A stretch of DNA of 10,477 nt from Acidobacteriota bacterium. GTDB taxonomy: Bacteria; Acidobacteriota; Terriglobia; Terriglobales; Acidobacteriaceae. Position numbers and translations under genes: made by a program. The notes beneath the pieces were generated by a model. It had not been told where the DNA came from, searched no databases, and saw only the letters and a program-made list of their open reading frames with translations. Positions 1 through 6,662 of the stretch are shown here, in pieces; position 1 is the first letter of the stretch; each line of letters starts with the position of its first letter. The stretch covers positions 1 to 10,477 of the forward strand of contig JAJZDO010000374.1 of assembly GCA_021805955.1 (NCBI GenBank), written 5' to 3'.

Positions 1-254
1 GCGGAGGTGGGAGGCTGGAGGGTGGGCGCGGCAAGTGCCAAACACGCACCATCGTTTGGCGCGCAGACGGCGCTGGCCCGAACGGACTCAGGAAGGCCCG
101 TTCAGCGCGGCTTCATACGCTGGGCCGCCACCGAAGCGGCACGAAGTGGACATAAGGCGCGCGTAGCGCCCCCGAGGGTTTAGTTGTTATTTTGAGAGTT
201 TGCAGCAGTCAATCTTGCGTGGGTAGCATTCATTATTCGTTTGGACTAGCTTGA
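1..254. other. GC-rich stem-loop stretch then AT-richer spacer, no convincing gene
   Basis: Bases 1-180 are strongly GC-rich and hold four successive inverted repeats: 35-43 with 54-62 (core GCCAAAC/GTTTGGC, one G-T pair), 70-74 plus 80-85 with 98-108 (five-base bulge in the left arm), 124-128 with 136-140 (GCCGC/GCGGC), and 156-160 with 166-170 (GGCGC/GCGCC). Plus-strand frame 1 is open from base 1 to a stop at 181-183, but its translation is Arg/Ala/Gly-rich and resembles no family I know. After about base 180 the composition turns abruptly AT-richer up to the stop of the hydrolase gene. The stretch may be a structured RNA, a mobile-element end, or simply the terminator region of the leftward operon. 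The last stem-loop, read on the minus strand, is followed only by TTATGT, so it is a poor intrinsic terminator. Confidence 0.4.
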
Positions 255-1115
255 CTATTCGAAGCGAGTAGAGGTATAGGCTGCTGCCCAAGCGGGTTTT
301 GTATCATCGTTCCAATAAGCCGCAGGGAACGCGTCTGCCAACCCAATGTCGATTGGATAGCGCATTTTGGCAACGGGTTGGGAGCAACCGTGCAGGTAAT
401 CTTTGTGATCGAATCCCCAACAATCCCACAGTTGCCACGGGGAGTGTAACTGCTGCGGGTACGGGGATTGCGGGCCGTTCCTTCCCAAGGCCGCGTGCCA
501 GAAGGGATGGGTCGGTGTAATCAATCCTTCGACGAGATTCCCTATGGGAAACGCCGCCGCAAGCGTTTTGTCTTTGCGCGAAGCTAAAACCGCAATCTGA
601 TCTATCCTAGTCGCCGCATCGCGGTACTCGTCTCGCAGGCAATCGTCGTCGATGGCCGCTGCCATCATTATCAGCCGCCGTGTTCTTCTCTCCAGTCCTC
701 GAATCGTCTCCAGAACAACCCGCGCTCCCAGGCTGTGCGACACAAACGACAGGCTGGCGGCGTTCGAGAACTGTCGATTCAGGTACTTTGCCAGCATCCG
801 GCCGCTTTGGATCGCCTCGCCACCTTCAATTGGGTAGTCGAGCACAGGAAGCCAACGCGAATCGCCGGGCCACAGAACGCCGCAGAAGTTCTCCTTGATC
901 GTTACGTTCAGCAGATCCGCCCAGCCGGAGATATGTTCGATTCCTTGCGCGCGGTTTACATTGAACCCGTGTACACCAAGCAGCACATCCCGTCCGTGGA
1001 CAAATTGTGCGACTTCCGCGTCGGTCATCAAAGAGCTTCCGTCCCGCGGCACTGGTTCGCTCGCGAGATTCCCGCCCGCCGCGTCCGCCCGCAGATCGAG
1101 AAATTTGCAACTCAT
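255..1115 (-). CDS. Cytosolic alpha/beta hydrolase, DUF900/COG4782-like
   Basis: A 286-aa serine-hydrolase-fold protein. Seen: a VHGFN oxyanion-loop motif at residues 48-52, the nucleophile elbow SHSLG at 126-130 with Ser128 as nucleophile, a strand ending VLASRKDKTL that puts Asp182 in the usual acid position, and FDHKDY at 235-240 giving His237 as the likely catalytic base. The HGFN start, the SHSLG elbow and the SRKDKTL acid loop are the pattern of the DUF900 esterase/lipase group; substrates in that group are mostly unknown. No signal peptide or membrane segment is visible, so it should act in the cytoplasm. It is the last gene of the leftward operon. Its ATG overlaps the stop of the upstream membrane-protein gene by four bases, with an AGGAAG ribosome site eight bases ahead, so translation is probably coupled. 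The triad argues for an active enzyme; the substrate cannot be read from the sequence. Confidence 0.82.
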   Translation of the reverse strand: MSCKFLDLRADAAGGNLASEPVPRDGSSLMTDAEVAQFVHGRDVLLGVHGFNVNRAQGIEHISGWADLLNVTIKENFCGVLWPGDSRWLPVLDYPIEGGEAIQSGRMLAKYLNRQFSNAASLSFVSHSLGARVVLETIRGLERRTRRLIMMAAAIDDDCLRDEYRDAATRIDQIAVLASRKDKTLAAAFPIGNLVEGLITPTHPFWHAALGRNGPQSPYPQQLHSPWQLWDCWGFDHKDYLHGCSQPVAKMRYPIDIGLADAFPAAYWNDDTKPAWAAAYTSTRFE

Positions 1116-1825
1116 CTGCCAAACTTCCTTACTGCCTGCATGGCTTTAGCGCCCGTTTGAATTGCCGTTGAAAGGTCCTTGGCAACAGGAGCGATTGGCG
1201 TTGCCAGCAGTCCAACCAGTAATGCCTCGCCGAACGTGCCGCCGAAATGCCAGAAGTTTTTCGGGTCGAGGGCATATCCGCCAGCAAGGGCCAGCGCGAC
1301 GGAGATCACCGTTGCCGCCAGCTTGCAGGCGTTCCTGTATATCTGATCGGCCCGCTGGTACGCGGCATCCAAAGTCGTGGTCAGTATCAGGTCGAAGCGC
1401 CCCAACTCATCCACTTCCTGCGGAGTGAGGTCTGTGCCCTGTTTAATCTTGGTGGCAACTTCAGCCAAAACCGTCGAGTTTACACCGGTCTTTTCCGCCA
1501 ACTTCGGGGCATTTTCAGCGTTCATGTGCAGCTTGATAATAGACTTCGCAATCGCCCTTTGATCGGCCAGCGGCATGCCGTTCAGCCAATTCGCCCGCAA
1601 TGTCTCCCGCACAGACCCATACGCCAGCGCCCTAATCTTGTCTTTCTTGTCATGATCGCCGGGATATAGAAGTTTGATCGCTTTCTCGATCTTCCCGAAT
1701 CCTGGATTCGACAGGCCACCCCAGAAGAGCTTCGTAGCGTCAGCCAGCCCGTAGGCTGCTGTTCCAAGTGCCCCAACGGCAATGACCACTTCTGTAAGCC
1801 ACGACAATTGATTCGAGTCTGGCAT
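1112..1825 (-). CDS. Membrane protein of unknown function with helical core (237 aa)
   Basis: No family recognised. A longer reading to 1873 exists, but I start at the ATG at 1825 because a GGAGG lies six bases upstream and because the longer version would overlap the upstream gene. Residues about 8-27 (LTEVVIAVGALGTAAYGLA) form an N-terminal hydrophobic helix. A long, charged, helix-rich segment of about 130 residues follows. Two more hydrophobic segments sit near residues 168-187 (LAATVISVALALAGGYAL) and 197-212 (EALLVGLLATPIAPVA). The protein is thus probably a three-pass inner-membrane protein with a soluble loop between helices 1 and 2. It starts 19 bases after the stop of the three-helix protein gene and shares a four-base overlap with the hydrolase gene. 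That coupling suggests the hydrolase works with, or is recruited by, this protein; this is inference. Confidence 0.75.
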   Translation of the reverse strand: MPDSNQLSWLTEVVIAVGALGTAAYGLADATKLFWGGLSNPGFGKIEKAIKLLYPGDHDKKDKIRALAYGSVRETLRANWLNGMPLADQRAIAKSIIKLHMNAENAPKLAEKTGVNSTVLAEVATKIKQGTDLTPQEVDELGRFDLILTTTLDAAYQRADQIYRNACKLAATVISVALALAGGYALDPKNFWHFGGTFGEALLVGLLATPIAPVAKDLSTAIQTGAKAMQAVRKFGR

Positions 1826-1844
1826 GTGGGCCCTCCGTGCACGG

Positions 1845-2210
1845 CTAGCCTTTTCCGATAAGCTCCTTGCCAAAGAACAAGATGCCTAGAACTGCAACGA
1901 GAGCAAGCCATATCCGCGATGCGAGCTCTTGACCATATTTGAAGGTATCGATGCAACCCGGCTTACCATGCTGCCTGAACAGATAGAAATACTCGAAAAA
2001 GAACCAGATGGGCGGCCCAAGCACCCATATCGCGTAAAGGAACGCTTTGCAGGTCTTGTGTGCATACGATGGATCGTTTACCCACTCAATCGCCTTCCAG
2101 AGAGAGTACAAGGCCAAAGCGAATGCGCAGGGGATGACGAACCAGTGGATGGCACGCCAGTGCCCGTCGAACACCGACTTTGTCGCGTCGCATGTTTCAG
2201 AAATTCCCAT
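1845..2210 (-). CDS. Small three-helix membrane protein (121 aa)
   Basis: No family recognised. Three hydrophobic stretches are clear: about residues 21-41 (IHWFVIPCAFALALYSLWKAI), 56-77 (rich in Trp, Phe and Tyr, with a central GPP) and 98-113 (IWLALVAVLGILFF). The tail GKELIGKG is positive, suggesting a cytoplasmic C-terminus. The start ATG at 2210 has an AGGAAGG ribosome site six bases upstream. It lies 25 bases after the stop of the exported Cys-rich protein gene and 19 bases before the next membrane-protein gene, well inside the operon. The size and aromatic-rich helices would fit an anchoring or pore-forming subunit or an immunity-type membrane protein, but nothing in the sequence distinguishes these. 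Confidence 0.72.
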   Translation of the reverse strand: MGISETCDATKSVFDGHWRAIHWFVIPCAFALALYSLWKAIEWVNDPSYAHKTCKAFLYAIWVLGPPIWFFFEYFYLFRQHGKPGCIDTFKYGQELASRIWLALVAVLGILFFGKELIGKG

Positions 2211-2235
2211 GAACGCCCTTCCTCAAGAGGTGAAT

Positions 2236-3378
2236 TCAATGAGCGATGTTTCCGCCCGGTTGTTGCTGATTGCAAGGGTTTGGGTCCCCGACAGGCCAGC
2301 AGACGTTGCATCCCTGCGGATTGCCGTTGCCACATTCAAACATCTGCGATGCGCCAACAGAGACGGTCACCAGAGATTTGCAGCCGTCAATGACGTAGTC
2401 ATCGTAGTTACCTCCCATACCGCCCATTACTTCGCCAGATGGTACGTTTCCTAATGCGCCCCCGCTAGACACATATATACTCCCTCCAGTGAGCTGGCCT
2501 TTGACGTTGCACGCCAAATGCGTATTCGGCCTGCCAAGCAGTGTCCATGGAGTGGCGGTCTTTGTCTCTCCATTCCAGGTCCGATATGTGGCTGTGTAGG
2601 GCGGATTGATCGCTATGCACCTGTTGTCTGTCACGTTGACCGGCCTGAACGCGAACTCACATATGTGATCGTCCGCCCAATATGGATTTGAATCGTCATT
2701 TTCTTTAAGGTCGGGGTTCGCGTCCTTGGGATATGCGTAATACAGCCGATCATGTCGCTGCCATACAAATTCCACGAAGGTTTCACCGGTACCCCCTCCA
2801 ACAGATTGTGGGGATGACGGCTGTGTCTGTATCCCTTGTATTAACTGCGGCTGGGCCGAGCCATGTATTAGAGAGAGAGCTGCATTGGATTCGGACACTT
2901 CGCCGGAATCATGCCAATAGGGTCTCGGAGGCATTCCGATGACCTTCCGGATTCCGAGGCACGGCCCTTCAGCGTCAGGGTCACCAACAGTGATATTGCT
3001 CACATGATGCGGGGAGACTGAGGCGTTATAGAAATGGCTGCTCCATGCCTTTGTTCCTGCCTTGACTCCCAGACCTCCGGGTAGGGCAAAATCATATGAG
3101 ACAACCATATCCAGGCTGTTCTTCTCTGGAACGTCTGTGGTCAACTCGACGACGCACTTTGCTTGGAAGTCTGGGGCCTTGGGAATACTCCAAGAAAATC
3201 GCACCGATGGCTGGTGAAGGACATGCTGCCATCCGCTGGGACGACGGGCCTGGCAGCATGCGAAGGCGGTAATAGAGAATGCCGCTGCCAAGCAAACTAA
3301 GTATTGGACTGCTAGTCGGAGCCGATAACTAGACGGATATCGGTTGAGATGGGTAGGTGTGAGAGTCAGGCGAATCAT
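2236..3378 (-). CDS. Exported Cys-rich protein of unknown function (380 aa)
   Basis: No family recognised. The N-terminus has a basic region (residues 9-22) and a hydrophobic core at 23-40, ending in AFA|CC, which fits a signal peptide cut by signal peptidase I after Ala40. The two Cys at 41-42 do not form a canonical lipobox, so a lipoprotein is possible but not favoured. The mature part is polar and Pro/Gly/Asn/Tyr-rich, typical of a secreted beta-rich protein. The last 50 residues are Cys-dense (Cys333, 349, 357, 360, 369) with a CGNGNPQGCNVCWPVGDPNPC pattern suggesting disulfides or a metal site. The ATG at 3378 overlaps the upstream stop as TGATG; a GTG one codon earlier (3381) is an alternative. 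A strong GGAGG lies ten bases before the ATG and seven before the GTG. It is the third gene of the operon and probably the envelope or secreted component. Confidence 0.75.
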   Translation of the reverse strand: MIRLTLTPTHLNRYPSSYRLRLAVQYLVCLAAAFSITAFACCQARRPSGWQHVLHQPSVRFSWSIPKAPDFQAKCVVELTTDVPEKNSLDMVVSYDFALPGGLGVKAGTKAWSSHFYNASVSPHHVSNITVGDPDAEGPCLGIRKVIGMPPRPYWHDSGEVSESNAALSLIHGSAQPQLIQGIQTQPSSPQSVGGGTGETFVEFVWQRHDRLYYAYPKDANPDLKENDDSNPYWADDHICEFAFRPVNVTDNRCIAINPPYTATYRTWNGETKTATPWTLLGRPNTHLACNVKGQLTGGSIYVSSGGALGNVPSGEVMGGMGGNYDDYVIDGCKSLVTVSVGASQMFECGNGNPQGCNVCWPVGDPNPCNQQQPGGNIAH

Positions 3379-3566
3379 CACTGCTTAACCTCCAGAAGTC
3401 GTTGTCCAAGCAATGCAAAGCGCGGCCCGTTGTCCATCCCGAATGGAATCGTCGCTTCGGAAGAAAATGCTGCCATACCATAAACCTTCCCGGCCTTCTC
3501 GATGGCCATGTCCAAGTTCCCGTTCTTCACGTCCGTGTGAAAGCAAGGAAGTGCTCTACTACCCAC
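3378..3566 (-). CDS. Small ORF (62 codons) nested between two operon genes
   Basis: No family recognised. The GTG start at 3566 overlaps the end of the upstream membrane-protein gene by eight bases, and its TGA stop overlaps the start of the exported-protein gene. There is no clear ribosome site ahead of the GTG, and a TAG in the same frame lies only nine bases upstream, so translation would have to be coupled or begin at the internal ATG at residue 20. The product is soluble and mildly basic, with a hydrophobic patch KVYGMAAFSSEATIPFGMDNGPRFALLGQRLLEV. It lies in the +1 frame relative to the upstream gene, so a C-terminal extension of that protein, through a programmed shift or a mutation near 3559-3572, is an alternative. 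Filling an otherwise empty gap between tightly packed genes supports its being real. Confidence 0.45.
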   Translation of the reverse strand: MGSRALPCFHTDVKNGNLDMAIEKAGKVYGMAAFSSEATIPFGMDNGPRFALLGQRLLEVKQ

Positions 3567-4362
3567 CTGTAACTACGAAAGAGGTAACAACCGTTCCATG
3601 ACCTCCTCCAGGGCAGTTCCCTAATAGCTGCCTATCCAGACCAATAAGGGTGTATTTAATTATTGCCCCGTTTGCTGACTGGGCAAGCACCTCAGCTGAC
3701 GATCCTGCCTTCAAATTTGACGTATCCACGAGAGATGCTTCTGCTCTGTCTAGCTTCTGGCCGGGCTTGAGATTGGTCGGCAACGGAACCTGTAGGGTGT
3801 TGGTATTCACCTCGCCGCATCCAACATCAACATAGTGAGGTTGGCCGGAAACAATCTGTGTTGACGCTGGAGCCGGAGTGATGGCGATCCCCGATCCACT
3901 CTTTGCTCCCGGAGAAGCACACGTCTGATCGCCGCGTTGCTGCTCCAATTGTTTACTGATGTTAGCTTGTTGACCTCTCGTAATTGAGACGGCTGTTGCA
4001 CGAATTATGTCTGCTACTCCGGGATCACATTCTTGTTTCAGATAGACAAGGAGAGCCGGCAGGAAAGACATGTCCATACGGTTGATGCTTGCGTATGCCT
4101 GAAGGGCCTCCGCAGAAATCATCCTGTTGGTTAGACTTGGATCGCCAAGACCAACAAGATGTCTTAAGACCCGTGCCTTGTTTTGTTCATCCATAGTCGT
4201 GCGGTACTGTTGGGACTGAAGGTTTAACTGCAACGTCTGTTGATGCTTCGTGACAAATATCGTCGCAAGTCCGAGGACGATTGGAATAAGAATAGTGCCA
4301 ATCTTCGCCGCGTTGTCGATCGCACTTTGAATGCGTGCGGATGATGGCTGTGATGAGTTCAT
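3559..4362 (-). CDS. Single-pass membrane protein of unknown function (267 aa)
   Basis: First gene of the leftward operon; no family recognised. A short polar N-terminus is followed by one clear membrane helix at residues 21-38 (IGTILIPIVLGLATIFVT). Next is a Gln-rich, probably coiled segment (39-65), then a helical region with HEAT-like character (66-130), a polar linker (about 130-170) and a beta-rich C-terminal domain (170-267) with Cys182 and Cys250. The start ATG at 4362 has a GGAAG ribosome site six bases upstream. It faces a regulatory gap shared with the divergent winged-helix regulator and overlaps the small downstream ORF by eight bases. Topology is uncertain: Asp16 and Lys20 before the helix and Lys39-His40 after it do not decide it. 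Confidence 0.7.
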   Translation of the reverse strand: MNSSQPSSARIQSAIDNAAKIGTILIPIVLGLATIFVTKHQQTLQLNLQSQQYRTTMDEQNKARVLRHLVGLGDPSLTNRMISAEALQAYASINRMDMSFLPALLVYLKQECDPGVADIIRATAVSITRGQQANISKQLEQQRGDQTCASPGAKSGSGIAITPAPASTQIVSGQPHYVDVGCGEVNTNTLQVPLPTNLKPGQKLDRAEASLVDTSNLKAGSSAEVLAQSANGAIIKYTLIGLDRQLLGNCPGGGHGTVVTSFVVTGG

Positions 4363-4601
4363 TTATCTTCCAATGAGCAATTACTACGGAGGTTCGCGGC
4401 GATCATCTCGATACCTCCTTCCATCGATTGCAGGACGGTCCGCCCATAGGATGGGTGATTTGATCCACATCGAGAAGGAGGCTCATCCCGATAACTTTGT
4501 CTCCGAATCCGCATCATGCGCTTCATCATCCCCAAAAATCTTTACCAAAAGTTGAAGTTTTCCTGAAATAATGCGGATTGTCTCCCCCGTGGCGGTGCGC
4601 G
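4363..4601. promoter_or_regulatory. Divergent intergenic control region
   Basis: This 239-bp gap lies between the start of the leftward six-gene operon and the start of the rightward regulator gene, so it must hold both promoters. Visible structure: an inverted repeat CCCAT-AGG-ATGGG at 4443-4455, a CATCAT pair 12 bases apart (4512 and 4524), and the 30-bp repeat at 4539-4568 described separately. On the plus strand TTTACC (4541-4546) is followed 17 bases later by TGAAAT (4564-4569), which could act as -35 and -10 elements for the regulator, but the fit is only moderate. I could not assign a firm promoter for the leftward operon. Confidence 0.55.
4539..4568 (+). promoter_or_regulatory. 30-bp repeat copy 1, candidate regulator operator
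   Basis: Starts with TCTTTACCAAAAG and matches the copy at 9198-9227 at 26 of 30 positions. It contains three hexamers at exact 11-base steps: TTTACC (4541), TTGAAG (4552) and CTGAAA (4563). Direct repeats at 11-bp spacing are the known binding geometry of OmpR/PhoB-type winged helices. The copy ends 33 bases before the ATG of a gene encoding such a domain, which makes autoregulation plausible. That this regulator binds here is inference. Confidence 0.5.
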
Positions 4602-6572
4602 ATGCGCTACGAAATCGGCAACTTCTGTCTGGACACCAGCGGTCATCGGCTGGCTGGGGCTTGCGGAAGCGAAATTCTTCTTGCGCCCAAGGAGTTCGAG
4701 ACTCTCCGGCTGCTGGCGGAGCGGACTGGCGAGGCCATACCCAAAGACGATCTAATAAAGGTGATCTGGCCGGGAACATTCGTCGGCGACAACAGCCTGG
4801 CCAAGGTCATCTCCAATCTGCGCAAGCATTTAGGCGCAGATGCCATCCAAACTGTACCCAAGGTCGGCTACCGGCTGGCGCTGCCGGTCAAACTGGTCCC
4901 AAACGGTTTCCAAAGCCAGAGAGAGTTGCTTCCGGAATCCGTGCCAGTTCCGCAACCCGTCCCAATGCCCGTTGGAAACACCCATCCCCGCCGACGCGCG
5001 TCGGATGCACCGGATTGGCAGCCTGCCACGCCCCTCCCAATGCCAATGCCGCCGCCACCCTTCAGCCGGAAATGGCCGTGGAAACGGGCGCTTTCCGTTG
5101 CTGCTGCCATTGCTGTTTGTGGCCTGACGGCGGCCTGGTTGCTGCATGGACGAACCTTTGCGGGCCGGAACGATCCGCGAGCGCGAGCAATGCCAATCCG
5201 CCTGGCGATCCTGCCCTTGTCTGCAATTCCAGAGACGCCGGAGACGGTCGCGCTGGCGCAAAGGCTGGACGGCCAGATGCTGGCGAGTTTGTCAGGCATT
5301 GCAGACTCCCAACTGACAATTGTGCAAGGCGGCGCGGAGCGACCGGATGCCGTCGGGCCGGAACCGCTCGAATGGCAGAAGACAGCGACCACGCTCCGTG
5401 CCGACTATCTGCTGACCGGCAGGATTGTCTCCGGCCCAGAGAGCGATTCGCTACGTGTGGAGTTGCTGCATGGTCCGGACGGAGCGGTGCTGTGGTCGGC
5501 GGAGTATATGGAACCGGCCAAGGACGGCGATGTGGAAACGCCGGAGATCGTGCAATCCATTGCCCAGCAGGTGTGGGCTAAGCTACAGGCTCGCGGCGCG
5601 GCGGCGCGTCCGTTGGCCGGGGACACGGCATTTCCGCAGGCGCGGGAAGCGTATCTCCGTGGCCGGTACGACCTTGGCCTGAAGACGGCGCCCGGCTACT
5701 ATCAGGCGCTGCGCGATTTTCAAGATGCGCTGACCAGCGATCCAAACTATGCGCGGGCCTATGCGGGCATCGGCGAGGCGTACATCAATCTGGCGGCGGG
5801 GAATGTTCCGCAGCGCCCGATGTGGGAGCAGGCGCGGCAGGCGGCGCTGGTCGCCATCCGGTTGGATGACCACCTGGCCGAGGCCCACCGCGACCTGGCC
5901 TATCTGCTGCCAGCGGACGCGGCGGAGAAAGAATACCGGCGCGCCTTGCAGCTTGATCCAAACGACAGCCGCGCCCACGGCTGGTATGCGCAGTCGCTGG
6001 CAACGCAGCGGCGCTTTGACGACGCGCTCATCGAGGCGCGGAAGTCGCTGGAGCTGCGCCCGCTTTCTCTGGGGGCCAACTGCAACTACGCGCTCATGCT
6101 GATTGAAGACGGCAAAATGGACCGGGCGATTGCGCATCTGGACAAGCTGTTGCCTTCGTATCCCGACAGCGAGCTGGTCTACGGCTATCTGGGACTGGCG
6201 TATGCCCGCAAGCGGGATTATGGGGAAGCGGCGAAGAGCTTTCACAAAGCGATGGAACTCAGCTCGGCCAAGGTGAACTATGAAGGCGGGTATGCGTATA
6301 CCTCCGCGCTGGCTGGGGATGATCGTGAGGCGCGGCTGCTATTGAACGATCTGCTGGCGCGGTACAAACGCCGTGAGTGGGTGCCAGCGTATGGCGTGGC
6401 GCTCACCTATCTTGCGCTGAAGGACAAGCCAGACGCGCTACGCTGGCTACAACGCGCCGAGCAGGATGGAACCATGTCGGAATTTGAGAGAAACACAGAG
6501 CCGCTGCTGGCTGAGGTGAAGAAAACGCCTACATTGGCACAGAAAGGTAGGCAGATTGCTACTAAGCCGTAA
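4602..6572 (+). CDS. CadC-like membrane regulator: OmpR-type winged helix, TM helix, TPR tail
   Basis: A 656-aa one-component transcription regulator with no receiver domain. Residues 1-98 are an OmpR/PhoB-type winged helix (Trans_reg_C): FCLDTSGHRL at the start, LLAPKEFETLRLLAERTGEAI, the recognition-helix region NSLAKVISNLRKHLG and the closing wing IQTVPKVGYRL. A Pro/Met-rich linker (107-153) leads to a membrane helix at about 163-181, preceded by Lys/Arg and followed by a periplasmic-looking segment. Residues 197-330 resemble the TolB-N/FlgO-like alpha/beta domain often found in these proteins (IRLAILPLS... ADYLLTGRIV... LWSAEY). From about 345 to 650 there are TPR-type helical repeats. 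I prefer the ATG at 4602 because the domain begins there and GGCGG lies upstream; a TTG at 4578 would add eight residues. It is divergent to the six-gene operon, the usual place for a dedicated regulator, and would sense an envelope signal. Confidence 0.88.
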   Translation: MRYEIGNFCLDTSGHRLAGACGSEILLAPKEFETLRLLAERTGEAIPKDDLIKVIWPGTFVGDNSLAKVISNLRKHLGADAIQTVPKVGYRLALPVKLVPNGFQSQRELLPESVPVPQPVPMPVGNTHPRRRASDAPDWQPATPLPMPMPPPPFSRKWPWKRALSVAAAIAVCGLTAAWLLHGRTFAGRNDPRARAMPIRLAILPLSAIPETPETVALAQRLDGQMLASLSGIADSQLTIVQGGAERPDAVGPEPLEWQKTATTLRADYLLTGRIVSGPESDSLRVELLHGPDGAVLWSAEYMEPAKDGDVETPEIVQSIAQQVWAKLQARGAAARPLAGDTAFPQAREAYLRGRYDLGLKTAPGYYQALRDFQDALTSDPNYARAYAGIGEAYINLAAGNVPQRPMWEQARQAALVAIRLDDHLAEAHRDLAYLLPADAAEKEYRRALQLDPNDSRAHGWYAQSLATQRRFDDALIEARKSLELRPLSLGANCNYALMLIEDGKMDRAIAHLDKLLPSYPDSELVYGYLGLAYARKRDYGEAAKSFHKAMELSSAKVNYEGGYAYTSALAGDDREARLLLNDLLARYKRREWVPAYGVALTYLALKDKPDALRWLQRAEQDGTMSEFERNTEPLLAEVKKTPTLAQKGRQIATKP

Positions 6573-6662
6573 GCATATTCTCCAAGCTGTTTTATAGTGG
6601 TTAACCAGCTTGGAAACTGTTCCGGAGCTCATTTTGTTTTGATTCGATCCCTACGCCACAAT

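Noticed and set aside
37..60. GCCAAAC...GTTTGGC as an integron attC site
   Set aside because: It does not fit the RYYYAAC/GTTRRRY consensus, and the spacing and inner-arm arrangement are wrong for attC.
106..174. Minus-strand mini-ORF of about 20 codons starting at an ATG in the GC-rich left edge
   Set aside because: Too short, no ribosome site, and it lies across the stem-loops.
735..1160. 141-codon plus-strand ORF antisense to the hydrolase
   Set aside because: The opposite strand encodes a protein with clear hydrolase motifs, a ribosome site and operon overlap; this is its shadow.
4331..4555. Plus-strand ORF across the divergent promoter gap, including a 34-codon ATG reading from 4451
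   Set aside because: It overlaps the start of the leftward operon antisense, has Ser-rich low-complexity residues and runs through the candidate operator; it looks like chance.
4571..5581. 336-codon plus-strand ORF overlapping the regulator in another frame
   Set aside because: Composition is Arg/Ala/Gly/Cys-rich shadow; the winged-helix frame is the real one.
5583..6245. 220-codon minus-strand ORF antisense to the TPR region
   Set aside because: Arg/Val/Gln-rich antisense shadow of a GC-rich TPR-coding region.
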